Shown: positions 17,323 through 27,052, numbered from the stretch's first letter. The stretch is 64,000 nucleotides of DNA from Chitinophaga pinensis (GCA_902167325.1 LR632930.1:6216001-6280000); one strand, 5' to 3'. The notes: generated by a model not told the origin, from the letters alone. Numbers and translations: made by a program.

Positions 17323-18681
17323 ATGGATTTGAATTCATTACATAGGATCTATTTTGTAGGCATCGGAGGCATCGGTATGTCGGCCATCGCCCGGTACTTC
17401 CATGAAAAAGGAGCTGCCGTGAGCGGGTACGACCGTACCTCCACCCAACTTACGCAACAACTGGAAGCGGAAGGTATCCGCATTCATTATACGGAAGACC
17501 TGGCGCAGATAGACCGGAAGGCAGACCTCGTGGTATACACACCCGCCATTCCGGCTACGCAGAAGGAACTTGTTTATTACCGCGAAAACGGATACGAAGT
17601 GGTGAAACGCAGCGATGTGCTGCAGGAGATCACCCGTGCCCTCTTCGCCATCACCGTAGCAGGTACACATGGTAAAACCACCGTTTCAACCATGATCGCA
17701 CACCTGCTGCGCGATTCCGGGTATGGCTGCAACGCCTTCCTTGGTGGGGTAAGTGCTAACTACGGCAAGAACTTCTGGTCCAGCGAAAAGCAGGTGGCAG
17801 TCATCGAAGCCGATGAATACGACCGCAGCTTCCTGAAGCTCAGTCCGGATATTGCAGTGCTTACCGCGATGGACCCGGACCACCTCGATATTTACGGTAC
17901 TGCCGAAGAAGTAGAAAAAGCTTTTATACAGTATACCGCCAACATAAAGCCCAACGGCACACTGCTGGTGAAACACGGCCTGCATCGCGGATCGGAGCTG
18001 AAAGGAGACAACCGCCTCAATTACAGCCTGCAAAATGATGCTGCCGATATCTGTGCCACCAATATCCGGATGGATGACGGAGGGTATGAGTTTGATGTGA
18101 TTCAGCAGGACTGGATGATCGACAATGTGCAGCTCCGTATCGGCGGCATGCACAACGTGGAAAATGCGGTAGCTGCCATCGGCGTGGCGCATATCCTCGG
18201 CATCTCTAATGAAAAGATCCGTAACGCTGTAGCGTCTTTCAAAGGCATCCGGCGCCGTTTCGAATACCTGGTGAAGAACGACCGGCATGTGTATATCGAT
18301 GATTATGCGCATCACCCTGAAGAACTGCGGGCACTGATAACCAGTGCCAAATCGTTGTTCAGCGGAAAGAAATGTACCGTCATCTTTCAGCCGCACCTCT
18401 TTAGCCGCACGCGAGACTTCGCAGACGGGTTCGGGGAAACATTGTCGCTGGCCGATGAAGTGATCCTCCTGCCTATCTATCCTGCCCGCGAACTGCCCAT
18501 TGAGGGTGTTACCACGCAGATGATTGCAGACAGGATCAAAGGGCCGGAAGTACATATTATGGATCGCGACGCAGTACCGGCATGGATGCAACAAAACCCT
18601 GTCCGGCTGCTCATCACTGCCGGTGCGGGAGATATTGACCTGCTGCGGGAACCTTTGAAAGACATTATAAACAAACAATAA
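17323..18681 (+). CDS. murC: UDP-N-acetylmuramate-L-alanine ligase
   Basis: MurC starts the stem peptide by adding L-alanine to UDP-MurNAc. The protein is 452 aa. It opens with the family signature FVGIGGIGMSAIA (residues about 8-20) and holds the ATP P-loop GTHGKT (114-119), EADEYDRSFL (about 166-175), the DPDHLDIYG motif (about 185-193) and the C-terminal DDYAHHPEE motif (about 326-334), all diagnostic of MurC. It lies directly behind murG and 15 nt before ftsQ. Confidence 0.97.
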   Translation: MDLNSLHRIYFVGIGGIGMSAIARYFHEKGAAVSGYDRTSTQLTQQLEAEGIRIHYTEDLAQIDRKADLVVYTPAIPATQKELVYYRENGYEVVKRSDVLQEITRALFAITVAGTHGKTTVSTMIAHLLRDSGYGCNAFLGGVSANYGKNFWSSEKQVAVIEADEYDRSFLKLSPDIAVLTAMDPDHLDIYGTAEEVEKAFIQYTANIKPNGTLLVKHGLHRGSELKGDNRLNYSLQNDAADICATNIRMDDGGYEFDVIQQDWMIDNVQLRIGGMHNVENAVAAIGVAHILGISNEKIRNAVASFKGIRRRFEYLVKNDRHVYIDDYAHHPEELRALITSAKSLFSGKKCTVIFQPHLFSRTRDFADGFGETLSLADEVILLPIYPARELPIEGVTTQMIADRIKGPEVHIMDRDAVPAWMQQNPVRLLITAGAGDIDLLREPLKDIINKQ

Positions 18682-18696
18682 AAATATTCATTCATC

Positions 18697-19737
18697 ATGC
18701 AACCGAAAACAAAAACGGCAATTAAGCGCATCGCTACCGTACTCCTCTGGGGAGGCGTGCTGGCGGGCTTTGCCGTATTGCTGGCGGCGGCGGTGAATGA
18801 TAAGGAAAAGGCCAAATGCAAAGGCATCCGCGTTTCCCTGCGGGGCGATGACCGGAATGCATTTGTAGATGTAAAAGACGTAAAAGCACTTATCACGGCC
18901 GACAAATCCCTCAACCCCACGGGCAAGCCCATTAGCCAGGTTAGCCTGGCCCAGCTGGAGAAGATCGTGGAAAGGGATCCCTGGATCAGGACGGCGCAAC
19001 TTTATATCGATAACAATCAGTTGCTGCAGGTGGAAGTGGAACAGCGCGATCCCCTCGCCCGTGTCTTCACTTTTTCCGGCAACAGCTTCTACCTCGATGG
19101 AGATGGTGAACGTATCCCTGTTTCTGACAGATTTTCTGCAAGGGTACCCGTGTTCACCAACTTCCCGGCTGATGCCGTGAAGCTCCGCAGTGAAGACAGT
19201 CTCCTCTTCACCCAAATGCGTGATATGGCAGCGTTCATCGCTACCGATACGTTCTGGAATGCGCAGGTAGAACAGGTGGTAATCACGGAAGACAGGAAGT
19301 TCGAGTTTATCCCGAAGCTCGGCGACCATATTGTTTATTTCGGAGAAGGAACGGATGTGGCCAACAAATTTGCCAGGCTGCTTGTCTTTTACAGAGAAGG
19401 GCTGAGCAAGGCAGGATGGAATACCTACACCCGGCTTAATGTAGCGTTCAAAGATCAGGTGATCGGGACGAGAAGAGATGGGAAGAGCGCACCTCCCCCG
19501 CCTATGTACAAAGATTCGTCAGCAGCAGACATTGCAGTGCAGGACGACGATGATCATGCCGCACCGGCGGCAGCTGTGGCGGTACCACCATCCAAACCGG
19601 CGGAACGAAAACCGGAGAAGAAACCGGAGAAGACCGCTGCAAAACCTGCCCCAAAGAAAACGTCTAAGCCGGCAAACGGCGACAGGCAACAGCCGAGGGC
19701 AATATATCAGAAACCTAATCAACGTAATCGCAACTAA
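18697..19737 (+). CDS. ftsQ: Cell division protein FtsQ/DivIB-like
   Basis: A 346-aa bitopic protein between murC and ftsA, the usual ftsQ position. It has a short cytoplasmic N-terminus, one transmembrane helix (about 13-31), a POTRA-like domain and a beta domain containing DPWIRTAQLYIDN (about 89-101) and LARVFTFSGNSFYLDGDG (about 115-132). The C-terminal 85 residues are a low-complexity Lys/Pro/Ala tail, from about 262, that the E. coli protein lacks and that is probably disordered in the periplasm. FtsQ couples FtsL/B to the divisome. The call rests on topology, POTRA pattern and context because family identity is low. Confidence 0.85.
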   Translation: MQPKTKTAIKRIATVLLWGGVLAGFAVLLAAAVNDKEKAKCKGIRVSLRGDDRNAFVDVKDVKALITADKSLNPTGKPISQVSLAQLEKIVERDPWIRTAQLYIDNNQLLQVEVEQRDPLARVFTFSGNSFYLDGDGERIPVSDRFSARVPVFTNFPADAVKLRSEDSLLFTQMRDMAAFIATDTFWNAQVEQVVITEDRKFEFIPKLGDHIVYFGEGTDVANKFARLLVFYREGLSKAGWNTYTRLNVAFKDQVIGTRRDGKSAPPPPMYKDSSAADIAVQDDDDHAAPAAAVAVPPSKPAERKPEKKPEKTAAKPAPKKTSKPANGDRQQPRAIYQKPNQRNRN

Positions 19738-19752
19738 AAACAATAAAGAACC

Positions 19753-21162
19753 ATGAATCAGGAAGCTCCCATCATTGTAGGTCTCGACATTGGAACCACG
19801 AAGATAGCAGCCATCGCAGGAAGGAAGAATGAATACGGGAAATTGGAAATCCTCGGATTCGGGAAAGCCCCATCGTTCGGTGTACAGCACGGTATGGTGC
19901 TGAATATCGATCAGACCATCAAGGCCATCAGACAGGCACTGGAAAACTGCTATGCGTCCAATCCCAACCTCGAGATTAACGAGGTATATGTCGGCATCGC
20001 AGGCCATCATATCAAAAGTTTGCAAACCCGCGGAGACATTGTTCGGAGCGATACCGATGCAGAAATCTCCCAGAAAGACATTGACCAGCTGATCAACGAT
20101 CAGTATAAAACGGTTATCCCTGCGAGCGATCAGATCATTGACGTGATTCCCCAGCAGTATATCGTGGACGCACTGCAGAACATTATTTATCCTATCGGGA
20201 TGAGTGGTGTGAAGGTGGGTGCGAACTTCCACATCATTACCGGTGATAAGAACGCCATCCGCAATATCAACCGCAGCGTGGAAAAATCGGGTCTCCGTAT
20301 CAAGGACCTCGTGCTCCAGCCCCTGGCATCTGCCGCGGCCGTTATGTGCGATATGGATTTCGAAGCCGGTGTTGCGATTGTAGATATTGGTGGTGGTACC
20401 ACCGACCTGGCTGTTTTCTATGAAGGCGTCCTGAAACATACCGCCGTGATCCCTTACGGTGGCGAAAATATTACCAACGATATCAAGAACGGACTCGGCG
20501 TGCTGAAAACACAGGCGGAGCAGATGAAGGTTCAGTTCGGTTACGCCCTTGCGGACGAAGCCAAGAACAATGCCTACATCACCATCCCCGGTCTTCGCGG
20601 CCAAAGCCCGAAAGAGATCTCCGTAAAAAACCTCGCCCACATCATTCAGGCGCGTATGAGCGAGATCCTCGATTTCGTGGTATACCATCTGAAACAAATT
20701 GGCATGGACAATAAGATGCTCAATGGCGGTATCATCCTCACAGGTGGTGGCTCCCAGCTGAAACATCTCATCCAGCTGACAGAATACACTACCGGTGTAA
20801 GCGCACGTATTGGTTACCCGAATGAGCACCTCGCCAGCGGCCATACCGACGAGCTGACGAAGCCCATGTATGCCACCTGCGTTGGTCTTATCCTCAAAGG
20901 TTATAACGACTATGAGAACGACCTCCGTGCGATGGAAGACAATTACGTAAAGATCAATACCAGCTACTTCGCCAAGGAAAGAGTGGCCCGCCAGGCCGAA
21001 TCCACGGAAGAATGGATGGATGAAGAAGCAGAAGAAGAAACCGCGGATGCACGCCAGGACCGTAAGGCCCGCGAGCGCAATGCATCGCTGAAAGGTTTCC
21101 TGGACAGGATGAAAACAAAGATCATCGACATGTTTACAGAAGAAGAAGACGCCAAGCTGTAA
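19753..21162 (+). CDS. ftsA: Cell division protein FtsA
   Basis: FtsA is the actin-like membrane anchor of FtsZ. The 469-aa protein shows the actin-fold phosphate-1 motif GLDIGTTKIAA (residues 9-19), the SHS2/1C-domain region near 80-165, the phosphate-2 motif DIGGGTTDLAV (about 210-220) and the adenosine motif LTGGGSQL (about 329-336). It ends with an amphipathic membrane-targeting helix GFLDRMKTKIIDMF (about 448-461). Eight acidic-rich residues follow the helix. A Glu-rich spacer (about 416-432) separates the actin fold from the helix. The gene is 15 nt after ftsQ and 108 nt before ftsZ. Confidence 0.96.
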   Translation: MNQEAPIIVGLDIGTTKIAAIAGRKNEYGKLEILGFGKAPSFGVQHGMVLNIDQTIKAIRQALENCYASNPNLEINEVYVGIAGHHIKSLQTRGDIVRSDTDAEISQKDIDQLINDQYKTVIPASDQIIDVIPQQYIVDALQNIIYPIGMSGVKVGANFHIITGDKNAIRNINRSVEKSGLRIKDLVLQPLASAAAVMCDMDFEAGVAIVDIGGGTTDLAVFYEGVLKHTAVIPYGGENITNDIKNGLGVLKTQAEQMKVQFGYALADEAKNNAYITIPGLRGQSPKEISVKNLAHIIQARMSEILDFVVYHLKQIGMDNKMLNGGIILTGGGSQLKHLIQLTEYTTGVSARIGYPNEHLASGHTDELTKPMYATCVGLILKGYNDYENDLRAMEDNYVKINTSYFAKERVARQAESTEEWMDEEAEEETADARQDRKARERNASLKGFLDRMKTKIIDMFTEEEDAKL

Positions 21163-21270
21163 TGGTTCGGCTTGATTGTTGCGATTTAATTACGTTCATA
21201 TAAAAAAACGATCAAAGTAGCGTAGGATACGGTACACCACTAATACTAACCCATATAAAGAGCTAGAGTC

Positions 21271-22998
21271 ATGATACATTTTGATCTTCCAAAGGAAAAA
21301 TCCTCCATCATCAAGGTGATAGGCATTGGTGGCGGAGGAAGCAATGCGGTGAACCACATGTTCAGTCAGAACATTGAGGGGGTGAACTTCATTATCTGCA
21401 ATACCGACGCACAGGCTATTGCAAACAGCCCTGTACCCAACAAGGTACAGCTGGGCCCGCACCTGACGCAGGGATTGGGAGCCGGTGCCAATCCACGGAT
21501 TGGTGAACAGGCCACGGAGGAATCTTTTGAAGAAATCAAAAAAATACTGGAGGTGAACACCAAAATGGCGTTCATCACCGCAGGTATGGGCGGCGGCACC
21601 GGCACAGGAGGCGCTCCCATTATTGCCAAAATATGTAAGGAACTGGGCATCCTCACGGTGGGCATTGTTACCACTCCCTTCTCATATGAAGGTAAAAAGA
21701 GAATGCTGCAGGCCGAAGAAGGCATCAACCGTCTGAAAGATTACGTTGATACCCTGCTGATCATTTCCAACGACAAACTCCGTCAGAAGTTTGGTGACCT
21801 TAAGTTTAAGGCTGCATTCGAAAAGGCGGATAATGTGCTGGCTACTGCTGCGAAGTGTATCACAGATGTAATTAACTCCACCGGCCAGATCAACGTCGAT
21901 TTCGCCGATGTGTGCACCGTTATGCGCAATGGCGGCGTGGCTATCCTCGGATCGGCCCTCGCTGAAGGCGAAAACCGCGCACAGAGAGCTATCGAAGATG
22001 CACTTACTTCACCGCTGCTGAATGACAACGATATCCGCGGAGCCAAATGGATCCTTATCAATATCTCCTCTTCCGAAGGCGATTTCGAACATACGCTTGA
22101 TGAAATGGACATCATCCAGGCCTACGTGCAAAGCATGGCAGGCGAGGATTGCGATGTTATCCTCGGCGTAGGGTACGACCAGTCGCTCGAGCGTAACCTG
22201 GGCGTTACCATCATTGCTACCGGCTTTGAACAAAACCCCATCCGCCAGGCTAAACAACAGGCAGCAGCCGTTGCCGAGCAACAGGAAGAGCCTAAGATCG
22301 TAATGACCCTGGGGGGAGACGGAGAAGAAAAGAAGATGCACAATCAGGGAATGCTGTTTACGGATGAGCCGGAAATAATCGATGTTATGGCCCCCCGCCT
22401 CGTGGAGCCTACGGTTACCCATCCGGCAAGTGCTGCATCCTTCATGCCCCCTGCTCCCCAGCAACCGGAACGTGAAACCTACACGCTCAACATTGAGCCT
22501 GTAGAACCTCCCGCTCCGCAGGCAGCAGTGCAGCAACCACAGCCACCCGTACAGCAGAAACCTGCCGCTCCTGCAACAGGTTCAACCTCCGGTGGTTACC
22601 TCAACCGCCCCTCCAACATTTACGTGGAGCCGGTGAGCAATAACAACGTAAACCAGCAGGATGAAATGAAGATGGTTTTCCGGGAAGAAGCTGCCCCACA
22701 GGCACCCGTTCCTCCCCCGCAGCCACAACAGCTGCACGATGACCAGGCAGATGATCAGAAGAGAAAACAGCTGGAGCGCGTAGCCAAACTCCGCAGCATC
22801 AGCTTCAACGTGAAGAACATGGATAATAACCAGGAAATCGAGAACATCCCCGCATACCTGCGCAGGAACATCGACCTGGATAATGGCTCCGGCTCTGCCG
22901 AACATTTTTACTCCAGCTACACCATCGGTCAGAACGGTGAAAACCAGACCGAGATAAATACGATTAATACGTTCTTAGACGGGAAAAAGCCTGATTGA
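21271..22998 (+). CDS. ftsZ: Cell division protein FtsZ
   Basis: FtsZ is the tubulin-like GTPase that forms the division ring. The 575-aa protein has the GTPase core in residues 1 to about 330: GIGGGGSNAV (18-27), the tubulin signature GGGTGTG (107-113) and the T7 loop NVDFAD (208-213) that completes the active site of the next subunit. A long Pro/Gln/Glu-rich linker (about 335-500) follows. The C-terminal conserved peptide IPAYLRR (526-532) recruits FtsA. Unlike E. coli FtsZ, this peptide is not terminal: 43 residues follow. The 108-nt leader may hold a separate promoter, but I see no clear -7 box. A strong terminator follows. Confidence 0.97.
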   Translation: MIHFDLPKEKSSIIKVIGIGGGGSNAVNHMFSQNIEGVNFIICNTDAQAIANSPVPNKVQLGPHLTQGLGAGANPRIGEQATEESFEEIKKILEVNTKMAFITAGMGGGTGTGGAPIIAKICKELGILTVGIVTTPFSYEGKKRMLQAEEGINRLKDYVDTLLIISNDKLRQKFGDLKFKAAFEKADNVLATAAKCITDVINSTGQINVDFADVCTVMRNGGVAILGSALAEGENRAQRAIEDALTSPLLNDNDIRGAKWILINISSSEGDFEHTLDEMDIIQAYVQSMAGEDCDVILGVGYDQSLERNLGVTIIATGFEQNPIRQAKQQAAAVAEQQEEPKIVMTLGGDGEEKKMHNQGMLFTDEPEIIDVMAPRLVEPTVTHPASAASFMPPAPQQPERETYTLNIEPVEPPAPQAAVQQPQPPVQQKPAAPATGSTSGGYLNRPSNIYVEPVSNNNVNQQDEMKMVFREEAAPQAPVPPPQPQQLHDDQADDQKRKQLERVAKLRSISFNVKNMDNNQEIENIPAYLRRNIDLDNGSGSAEHFYSSYTIGQNGENQTEINTINTFLDGKKPD

Positions 22999-23040
22999 CG
23001 AACAAGATGATATTAGTTTGATTGTTTTTTAGTTGTGTTA

Positions 23041-23076
23041 AAAAAAATCCTCCGATTCCTCGGAGGATTTTTTTTA
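23041..23076. terminator. Bidirectional terminator between ftsZ and the GH123-like gene
   Basis: An 8-bp G+C-rich stem (TCCTCCGA / TCGGAGGA) with a 4-nt loop is flanked by seven A on the left and eight T on the right. It can therefore terminate both the dcw operon (plus) and the converging minus-strand gene. Confidence 0.88.
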
Positions 23077-23099
23077 TCCATTAATTATGTGCTGATCGC

Positions 23100-24839
23100 T
23101 TAAAGGCTGTTGAGTACTGCTGATGCGGTATTCACCATTTCGGCGGCCGACTTTTGTTTCAGCTTATTCCATTCGAACGATTTCAGTACTTTCTCCAGCT
23201 GAGGGCCTTTACCTTCTGCTTTCAGGATACGGATCTTCTCGAACGTCTGAATTCCTTCTGCCATGCGCTCGAAGCGGATGGAGGAACGCGGACCGGGATA
23301 TACGAGGTAAGTATCTCCGGCAGACCAGGCCCGGAAACGGGAATCCTGCAACGGATCTTTCACCCAGCAGTTATAAGCCCAGCGGAGGTAACCATGGAAG
23401 TTTTTTCCTGCAGCAAACCAGCCCAGCCACGCAGATTCTGCAGGTGCGGAGAAGGTGAAGGTGTTAGGGAACCCTTCCGTACAGCAGGTATAATAGGTGG
23501 TAGGCCAGCCTTTGCTGAAACGTGCTTCGCGCTCTTCAGCAGTAAAGTCCTGCCCGATAGCTACGCAATAATCATAAATATCGTTTACCAGCTCTTTATG
23601 GTAGTTACCTGCCAGTGATACTTTGAAGTCTTTATCTACACTGCGGATCAGTTTGATGGCGGCCTGCATGGCTTCCATAGGGCGCTCGTCCATAGCGATA
23701 CAGGTAATGTTGAACCAGCCCTTTTGTTTCAGGTGCTTCGCGAAATCTACCAGCATAGGGCGCCAATGGGCGTCGTATTCAGGAGAGCCGGGCTTCGCCA
23801 CAATATGGATCATTTTACCTGTGGCTTCATCGTAATAGAAGAATTTCAGGTTCCAGGGGATCATGCTGTAGCAGGCGATCTGTTTGGTTACCCCACATTC
23901 CATCATGAATTCCACCCATTTGTCGAATTCGGTGTAGTCGTAAGTCCAGGAGCCGTCGCGCTTCTTCGTCCATTTCACCATGTCGCCATAAATATCTTCT
24001 GTCTGGCTGTTCCAGGGGTCATAAATGATACTGGTGGTGATCACTTTCTGGCCAACGCCCGCTAATTGGGTCATATAAGGCCGCATAGCGTCGAAATGCT
24101 CTTTACTGAAGGGTTTTACGTTATGGTAGCGCGACACCGCGTATGGGCTTTGCCATAGGTCCAGGTGGTAAGCCCAGTCTTTGGCATCGGGGAGCGTACG
24201 GTTGTTAACGGTAACGTTATAAGAGAGGGTTTTAATGGCAATGCCTTTATTGTTCTTAACGGTGATGCTGCCTTTGTAAATACCTGCAGCAGTTTGTGCG
24301 GGTACTTTAATGCTGAGCCATACGGGCTGGGTGGTATTGGCGGCGATGTTCATGGACGTTTTGAAATCGATCGCGTCGGCCACGAGGGAAGAATCGTATT
24401 CTCCGGGCTTACGGAAACCGCAGCCGCCGCCTTCGCTGTTCAGCTCATCGGTCATTACATAACGGAGGAAACCGGTGGAAACTGCACTGGCAGGGATGGT
24501 GTTCCCCTTACCGTCGGTAAGTGCTGAGCGGGAGATGGTTACTCCCTGCTGGGCCTGGGTGGTGTAAATAACGAACTGGGTGTGGATCTTTTCGTTTTTC
24601 CAGCTGTGGGCGTTCCATGCGCTGCTGAGGCTCGCTGCTTCGGGGGCATACAGCTTATCATAGCGTATATCGGCGGTCCCGAACTGAACATGTGTACCCG
24701 GCCTGATGGCGCTCCAGGCAGCGGGGTCTACCTTCCGCCAGTCTTTCAGTTCCGTAAAGTCGGATTGAATGCCCTCCTGGGCCAGTGCGGTAATGGAATA
24801 TGCCACGAATATGCCGGTGGCTACTAGTTGTCTTATCAT
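23100..24839 (-). CDS. Secreted DUF4091 / GH123-type glycoside hydrolase-like protein
   Basis: A 579-aa protein with a Sec signal peptide (1-20, cleavage after ALA before QEG). It has a beta-sandwich N-terminal region (about 25-210) and a C-terminal barrel-like domain of the DUF4091/GH123 type. The IAMDERPMEAM segment holds the adjacent acidic pair Asp384-Glu385, the arrangement used by GH123 N-acetyl-beta-galactosaminidases for substrate-assisted catalysis. DLWQSPYAVSRY (about 228-239) and FRAWSAGDTYLVYPGP near 505 are also typical. The substrate cannot be read from the sequence. No carbohydrate-utilisation genes or SusCD pair lie nearby, so it is an isolated enzyme. It begins 65 nt after the kup stop. 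Confidence 0.8.
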   Translation of the reverse strand: MIRQLVATGIFVAYSITALAQEGIQSDFTELKDWRKVDPAAWSAIRPGTHVQFGTADIRYDKLYAPEAASLSSAWNAHSWKNEKIHTQFVIYTTQAQQGVTISRSALTDGKGNTIPASAVSTGFLRYVMTDELNSEGGGCGFRKPGEYDSSLVADAIDFKTSMNIAANTTQPVWLSIKVPAQTAAGIYKGSITVKNNKGIAIKTLSYNVTVNNRTLPDAKDWAYHLDLWQSPYAVSRYHNVKPFSKEHFDAMRPYMTQLAGVGQKVITTSIIYDPWNSQTEDIYGDMVKWTKKRDGSWTYDYTEFDKWVEFMMECGVTKQIACYSMIPWNLKFFYYDEATGKMIHIVAKPGSPEYDAHWRPMLVDFAKHLKQKGWFNITCIAMDERPMEAMQAAIKLIRSVDKDFKVSLAGNYHKELVNDIYDYCVAIGQDFTAEEREARFSKGWPTTYYTCCTEGFPNTFTFSAPAESAWLGWFAAGKNFHGYLRWAYNCWVKDPLQDSRFRAWSAGDTYLVYPGPRSSIRFERMAEGIQTFEKIRILKAEGKGPQLEKVLKSFEWNKLKQKSAAEMVNTASAVLNSL

Positions 24840-24904
24840 AACTTGACGAATTGCGTAAGGACGAAGCTCACAATATAATGCTAGCTTCCCGTCCCTGCAA
24901 CCCG

Positions 24905-26872
24905 TTAGTCCTCAAATCTGTGCCGGTCAGCCACTCTTTTCAGTTGGAGATTGGTAACAGGCGCTACCACGAGCGGGAATTTCTCGATGGTCACGTAACT
25001 GGAATCCAGTCCAAAGCCACGCTCCTCGGACAATCCGATCTTTTTCAGCATGAAATAAATGCGCATGATGATCCTTTCGTGCAAGGGCAGATCATTGTCA
25101 TGCGAGAGGAATTTTTCCATCACGATAAATTGGAAATCTCCTACCACATTGTTTTTACTGAGTGATTCGTATCGGCTGGTGATGTTCACTTCCTTGTTGC
25201 GCACCATGTCTTCCACCACCATCCTGAACATAAGGTTGATGCGTTGCTCCACCCGGAAACCGAGGCGGAACTCTACACGGATCACTTCGTTGGGGATAAT
25301 GGTTTGAACGGTGTATTCGCTCATGTAAGGTTCATCCACTACATCTACATGCACGAACCAGTAAATATCGGCCCGTTTGGGCTTTTTATTGAGGACGGAG
25401 TAAATGATTTTATGCTCTATTTCCTTTGGATTGTCTGCACTGCTCATGTAAACGAGGTGCGTGGCATATTTGGGGATGGAAGAGTCGTTACTGAGTTCCT
25501 GCAGGATGGGGAGGTAGTCTTCAAGGCGCACGAATTCCACGTAGCGGTTCTTGATCTTGCGGGACCGGAACCATGCATACATGACCATGAAGAGCGCGCC
25601 GCCTACGATTACTGTTACATAACCACCATGGGTAAATTTCACGAGGTTAGCGAGGAGGAACGAGAATTCGATGGTGAGGTATACTGCCAGGTACAGCCCT
25701 ATCCACCACAGCTTTACGCGGCGGGTATACAGATAGAAGGCGAAGAGGCAGGAAGTCATGAGCATGCAGAGGGTGATGGACAGGCCATACGCCGCTTCCA
25801 TTTTCGATGACTCTTGAAAAATCAAAACGATGGAAACACATCCGACAAACAGCATGATGTTGATGCCTGGAATAAAGAGCTGACCACGTTGTTCCGTCGG
25901 GTAGTTGATTTTAAGCTTAGGCCAGAGGTTGAGGCGCATTGCTTCGGAGATCAGCGTGAAAGAGCCGGAGATAAGGGCCTGTGATGCGATTACGGAAGCG
26001 ATGGTGGCGATCAGTACCCCGAAAATCACGAATCCTTCCGGCATGATGAGGAAGAAAGGGTTTTCTCCGTTCAGCTTTTGACCTGTCTGTGTGAGGAGCC
26101 ATGCGCCTTGACCGAGATAGTTGAGGATGAGGCTGATCTTCACCCATATCCAGGAAACGCGGATATTTCCACGGCCAACGTGCCCCAGGTCGGAGTAGAG
26201 GGCTTCAGCCCCCGTGGTACATAGGAATACTGCTCCCAACAGCAGGAATCCATGTGGATAGAGCGTGAGGAGTTTTACGGCGTAGTATGGGTTGAAGGCT
26301 TTGAGTACGGAAAGGTCGTCTGCGATATGCATGATACCGAGCACAGCGAGCATTCCGAACCAGATAACCATGATGGGACCGAACAGTTTACCGATAGATA
26401 CGGTACCGAACTGCTGCATAAAGAACAGTCCTGAGATGATGAGTACAACGATCTTCACGATGGTTATGGTACCGAGATCTTTGAGCACGGGGAGTGTGCG
26501 CAAACCTTCTACTGCTGAAGTCACTGTAATGGGCGGTGTGATGATGCCATCTGCGAGGAGGGCGGCCCCTCCTATCATGCCGAAAACGACGGTCCATTTA
26601 CCATGCCGCCTGACGAGGGCATAGAGCGAGAAGATACCACCTTCACCCTTGTTATCCGCCTTGAGGGTGAGGATAACGTACTTTACGGTAGTTTGGAGGG
26701 TGAGTGTCCAGATGATGCAGGAAATACCGCCGATAACCAGCAGATCGCTGATTTCATTGGTCCCTACAATGGCTTTAAATACGTAGAGCGGAGAAGTACC
26801 GATATCGCCGTAGATGATACCCAGCGCAACGATGATGCCGGCAAGGGTAGCTTTATTGAAGTCTTTTACCAC
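24905..26872 (-). CDS. kup: KUP-family potassium transporter
   Basis: A low-affinity K+/H+ symporter of the KUP/HAK/KT family, in the inner membrane. The 655-aa protein has twelve predicted transmembrane helices in the first about 440 residues and a cytoplasmic C-terminal domain. The N-terminus LGIIYGDIGTSPLYVF (about 17-32) is the family signature, whose Asp is part of the ion site. The DNKGEGG(I)FSLYAL motif (about 73-86) and the AEALYSDLGH(V)G segment near 220 are further family hallmarks. It has its own Bacteroidota-type promoter and no neighbouring potassium genes. Confidence 0.96.
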   Translation of the reverse strand: MVKDFNKATLAGIIVALGIIYGDIGTSPLYVFKAIVGTNEISDLLVIGGISCIIWTLTLQTTVKYVILTLKADNKGEGGIFSLYALVRRHGKWTVVFGMIGGAALLADGIITPPITVTSAVEGLRTLPVLKDLGTITIVKIVVLIISGLFFMQQFGTVSIGKLFGPIMVIWFGMLAVLGIMHIADDLSVLKAFNPYYAVKLLTLYPHGFLLLGAVFLCTTGAEALYSDLGHVGRGNIRVSWIWVKISLILNYLGQGAWLLTQTGQKLNGENPFFLIMPEGFVIFGVLIATIASVIASQALISGSFTLISEAMRLNLWPKLKINYPTEQRGQLFIPGINIMLFVGCVSIVLIFQESSKMEAAYGLSITLCMLMTSCLFAFYLYTRRVKLWWIGLYLAVYLTIEFSFLLANLVKFTHGGYVTVIVGGALFMVMYAWFRSRKIKNRYVEFVRLEDYLPILQELSNDSSIPKYATHLVYMSSADNPKEIEHKIIYSVLNKKPKRADIYWFVHVDVVDEPYMSEYTVQTIIPNEVIRVEFRLGFRVEQRINLMFRMVVEDMVRNKEVNITSRYESLSKNNVVGDFQFIVMEKFLSHDNDLPLHERIIMRIYFMLKKIGLSEERGFGLDSSYVTIEKFPLVVAPVTNLQLKRVADRHRFED

Positions 26873-26901
26873 GCTAAAAACAATGTGAAGTTTAGGCTGG
26901 T

Positions 26902-26933
26902 CAAATTTAGTGATAAATAATCAGGATTTGCAA
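26902..26933 (-). promoter_or_regulatory. Bacteroidota-type promoter of kup
   Basis: On the minus strand, TTG (26933-26931) is followed after 21 nt by TAAATTTG (26909-26902), an exact match to the TAnnTTTG -7 consensus. The start codon lies about 30 nt further downstream. Confidence 0.72.
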
Positions 26934-27020
26934 GAAGTAAAAAACGCGTTGTAAATAAAACGGGGGTGAGGGGCAGAGGGTTCACCAAAGGGAAAAAATA
27001 ATAGCGGTGGAAACGGCTAT

Positions 27021-27052
27021 AAAAAAAGAGGCTGCCTGATGAGGCAGCCTCT
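27021..27052 (-). terminator. Terminator of the OmpA-family gene
   Basis: A perfect 11-bp stem (AGAGGCTGCCT / AGGCAGCCTCT) with a 4-nt loop. On the minus strand it is followed by a run of seven T, 25 nt after the stop codon of the OmpA-family gene. Confidence 0.88.

Noticed and set aside
26934..27020. A riboswitch upstream of kup
   Set aside because: The G-rich stretch lies upstream of the kup promoter, so it is not in the transcript; no aptamer-like fold is evident.
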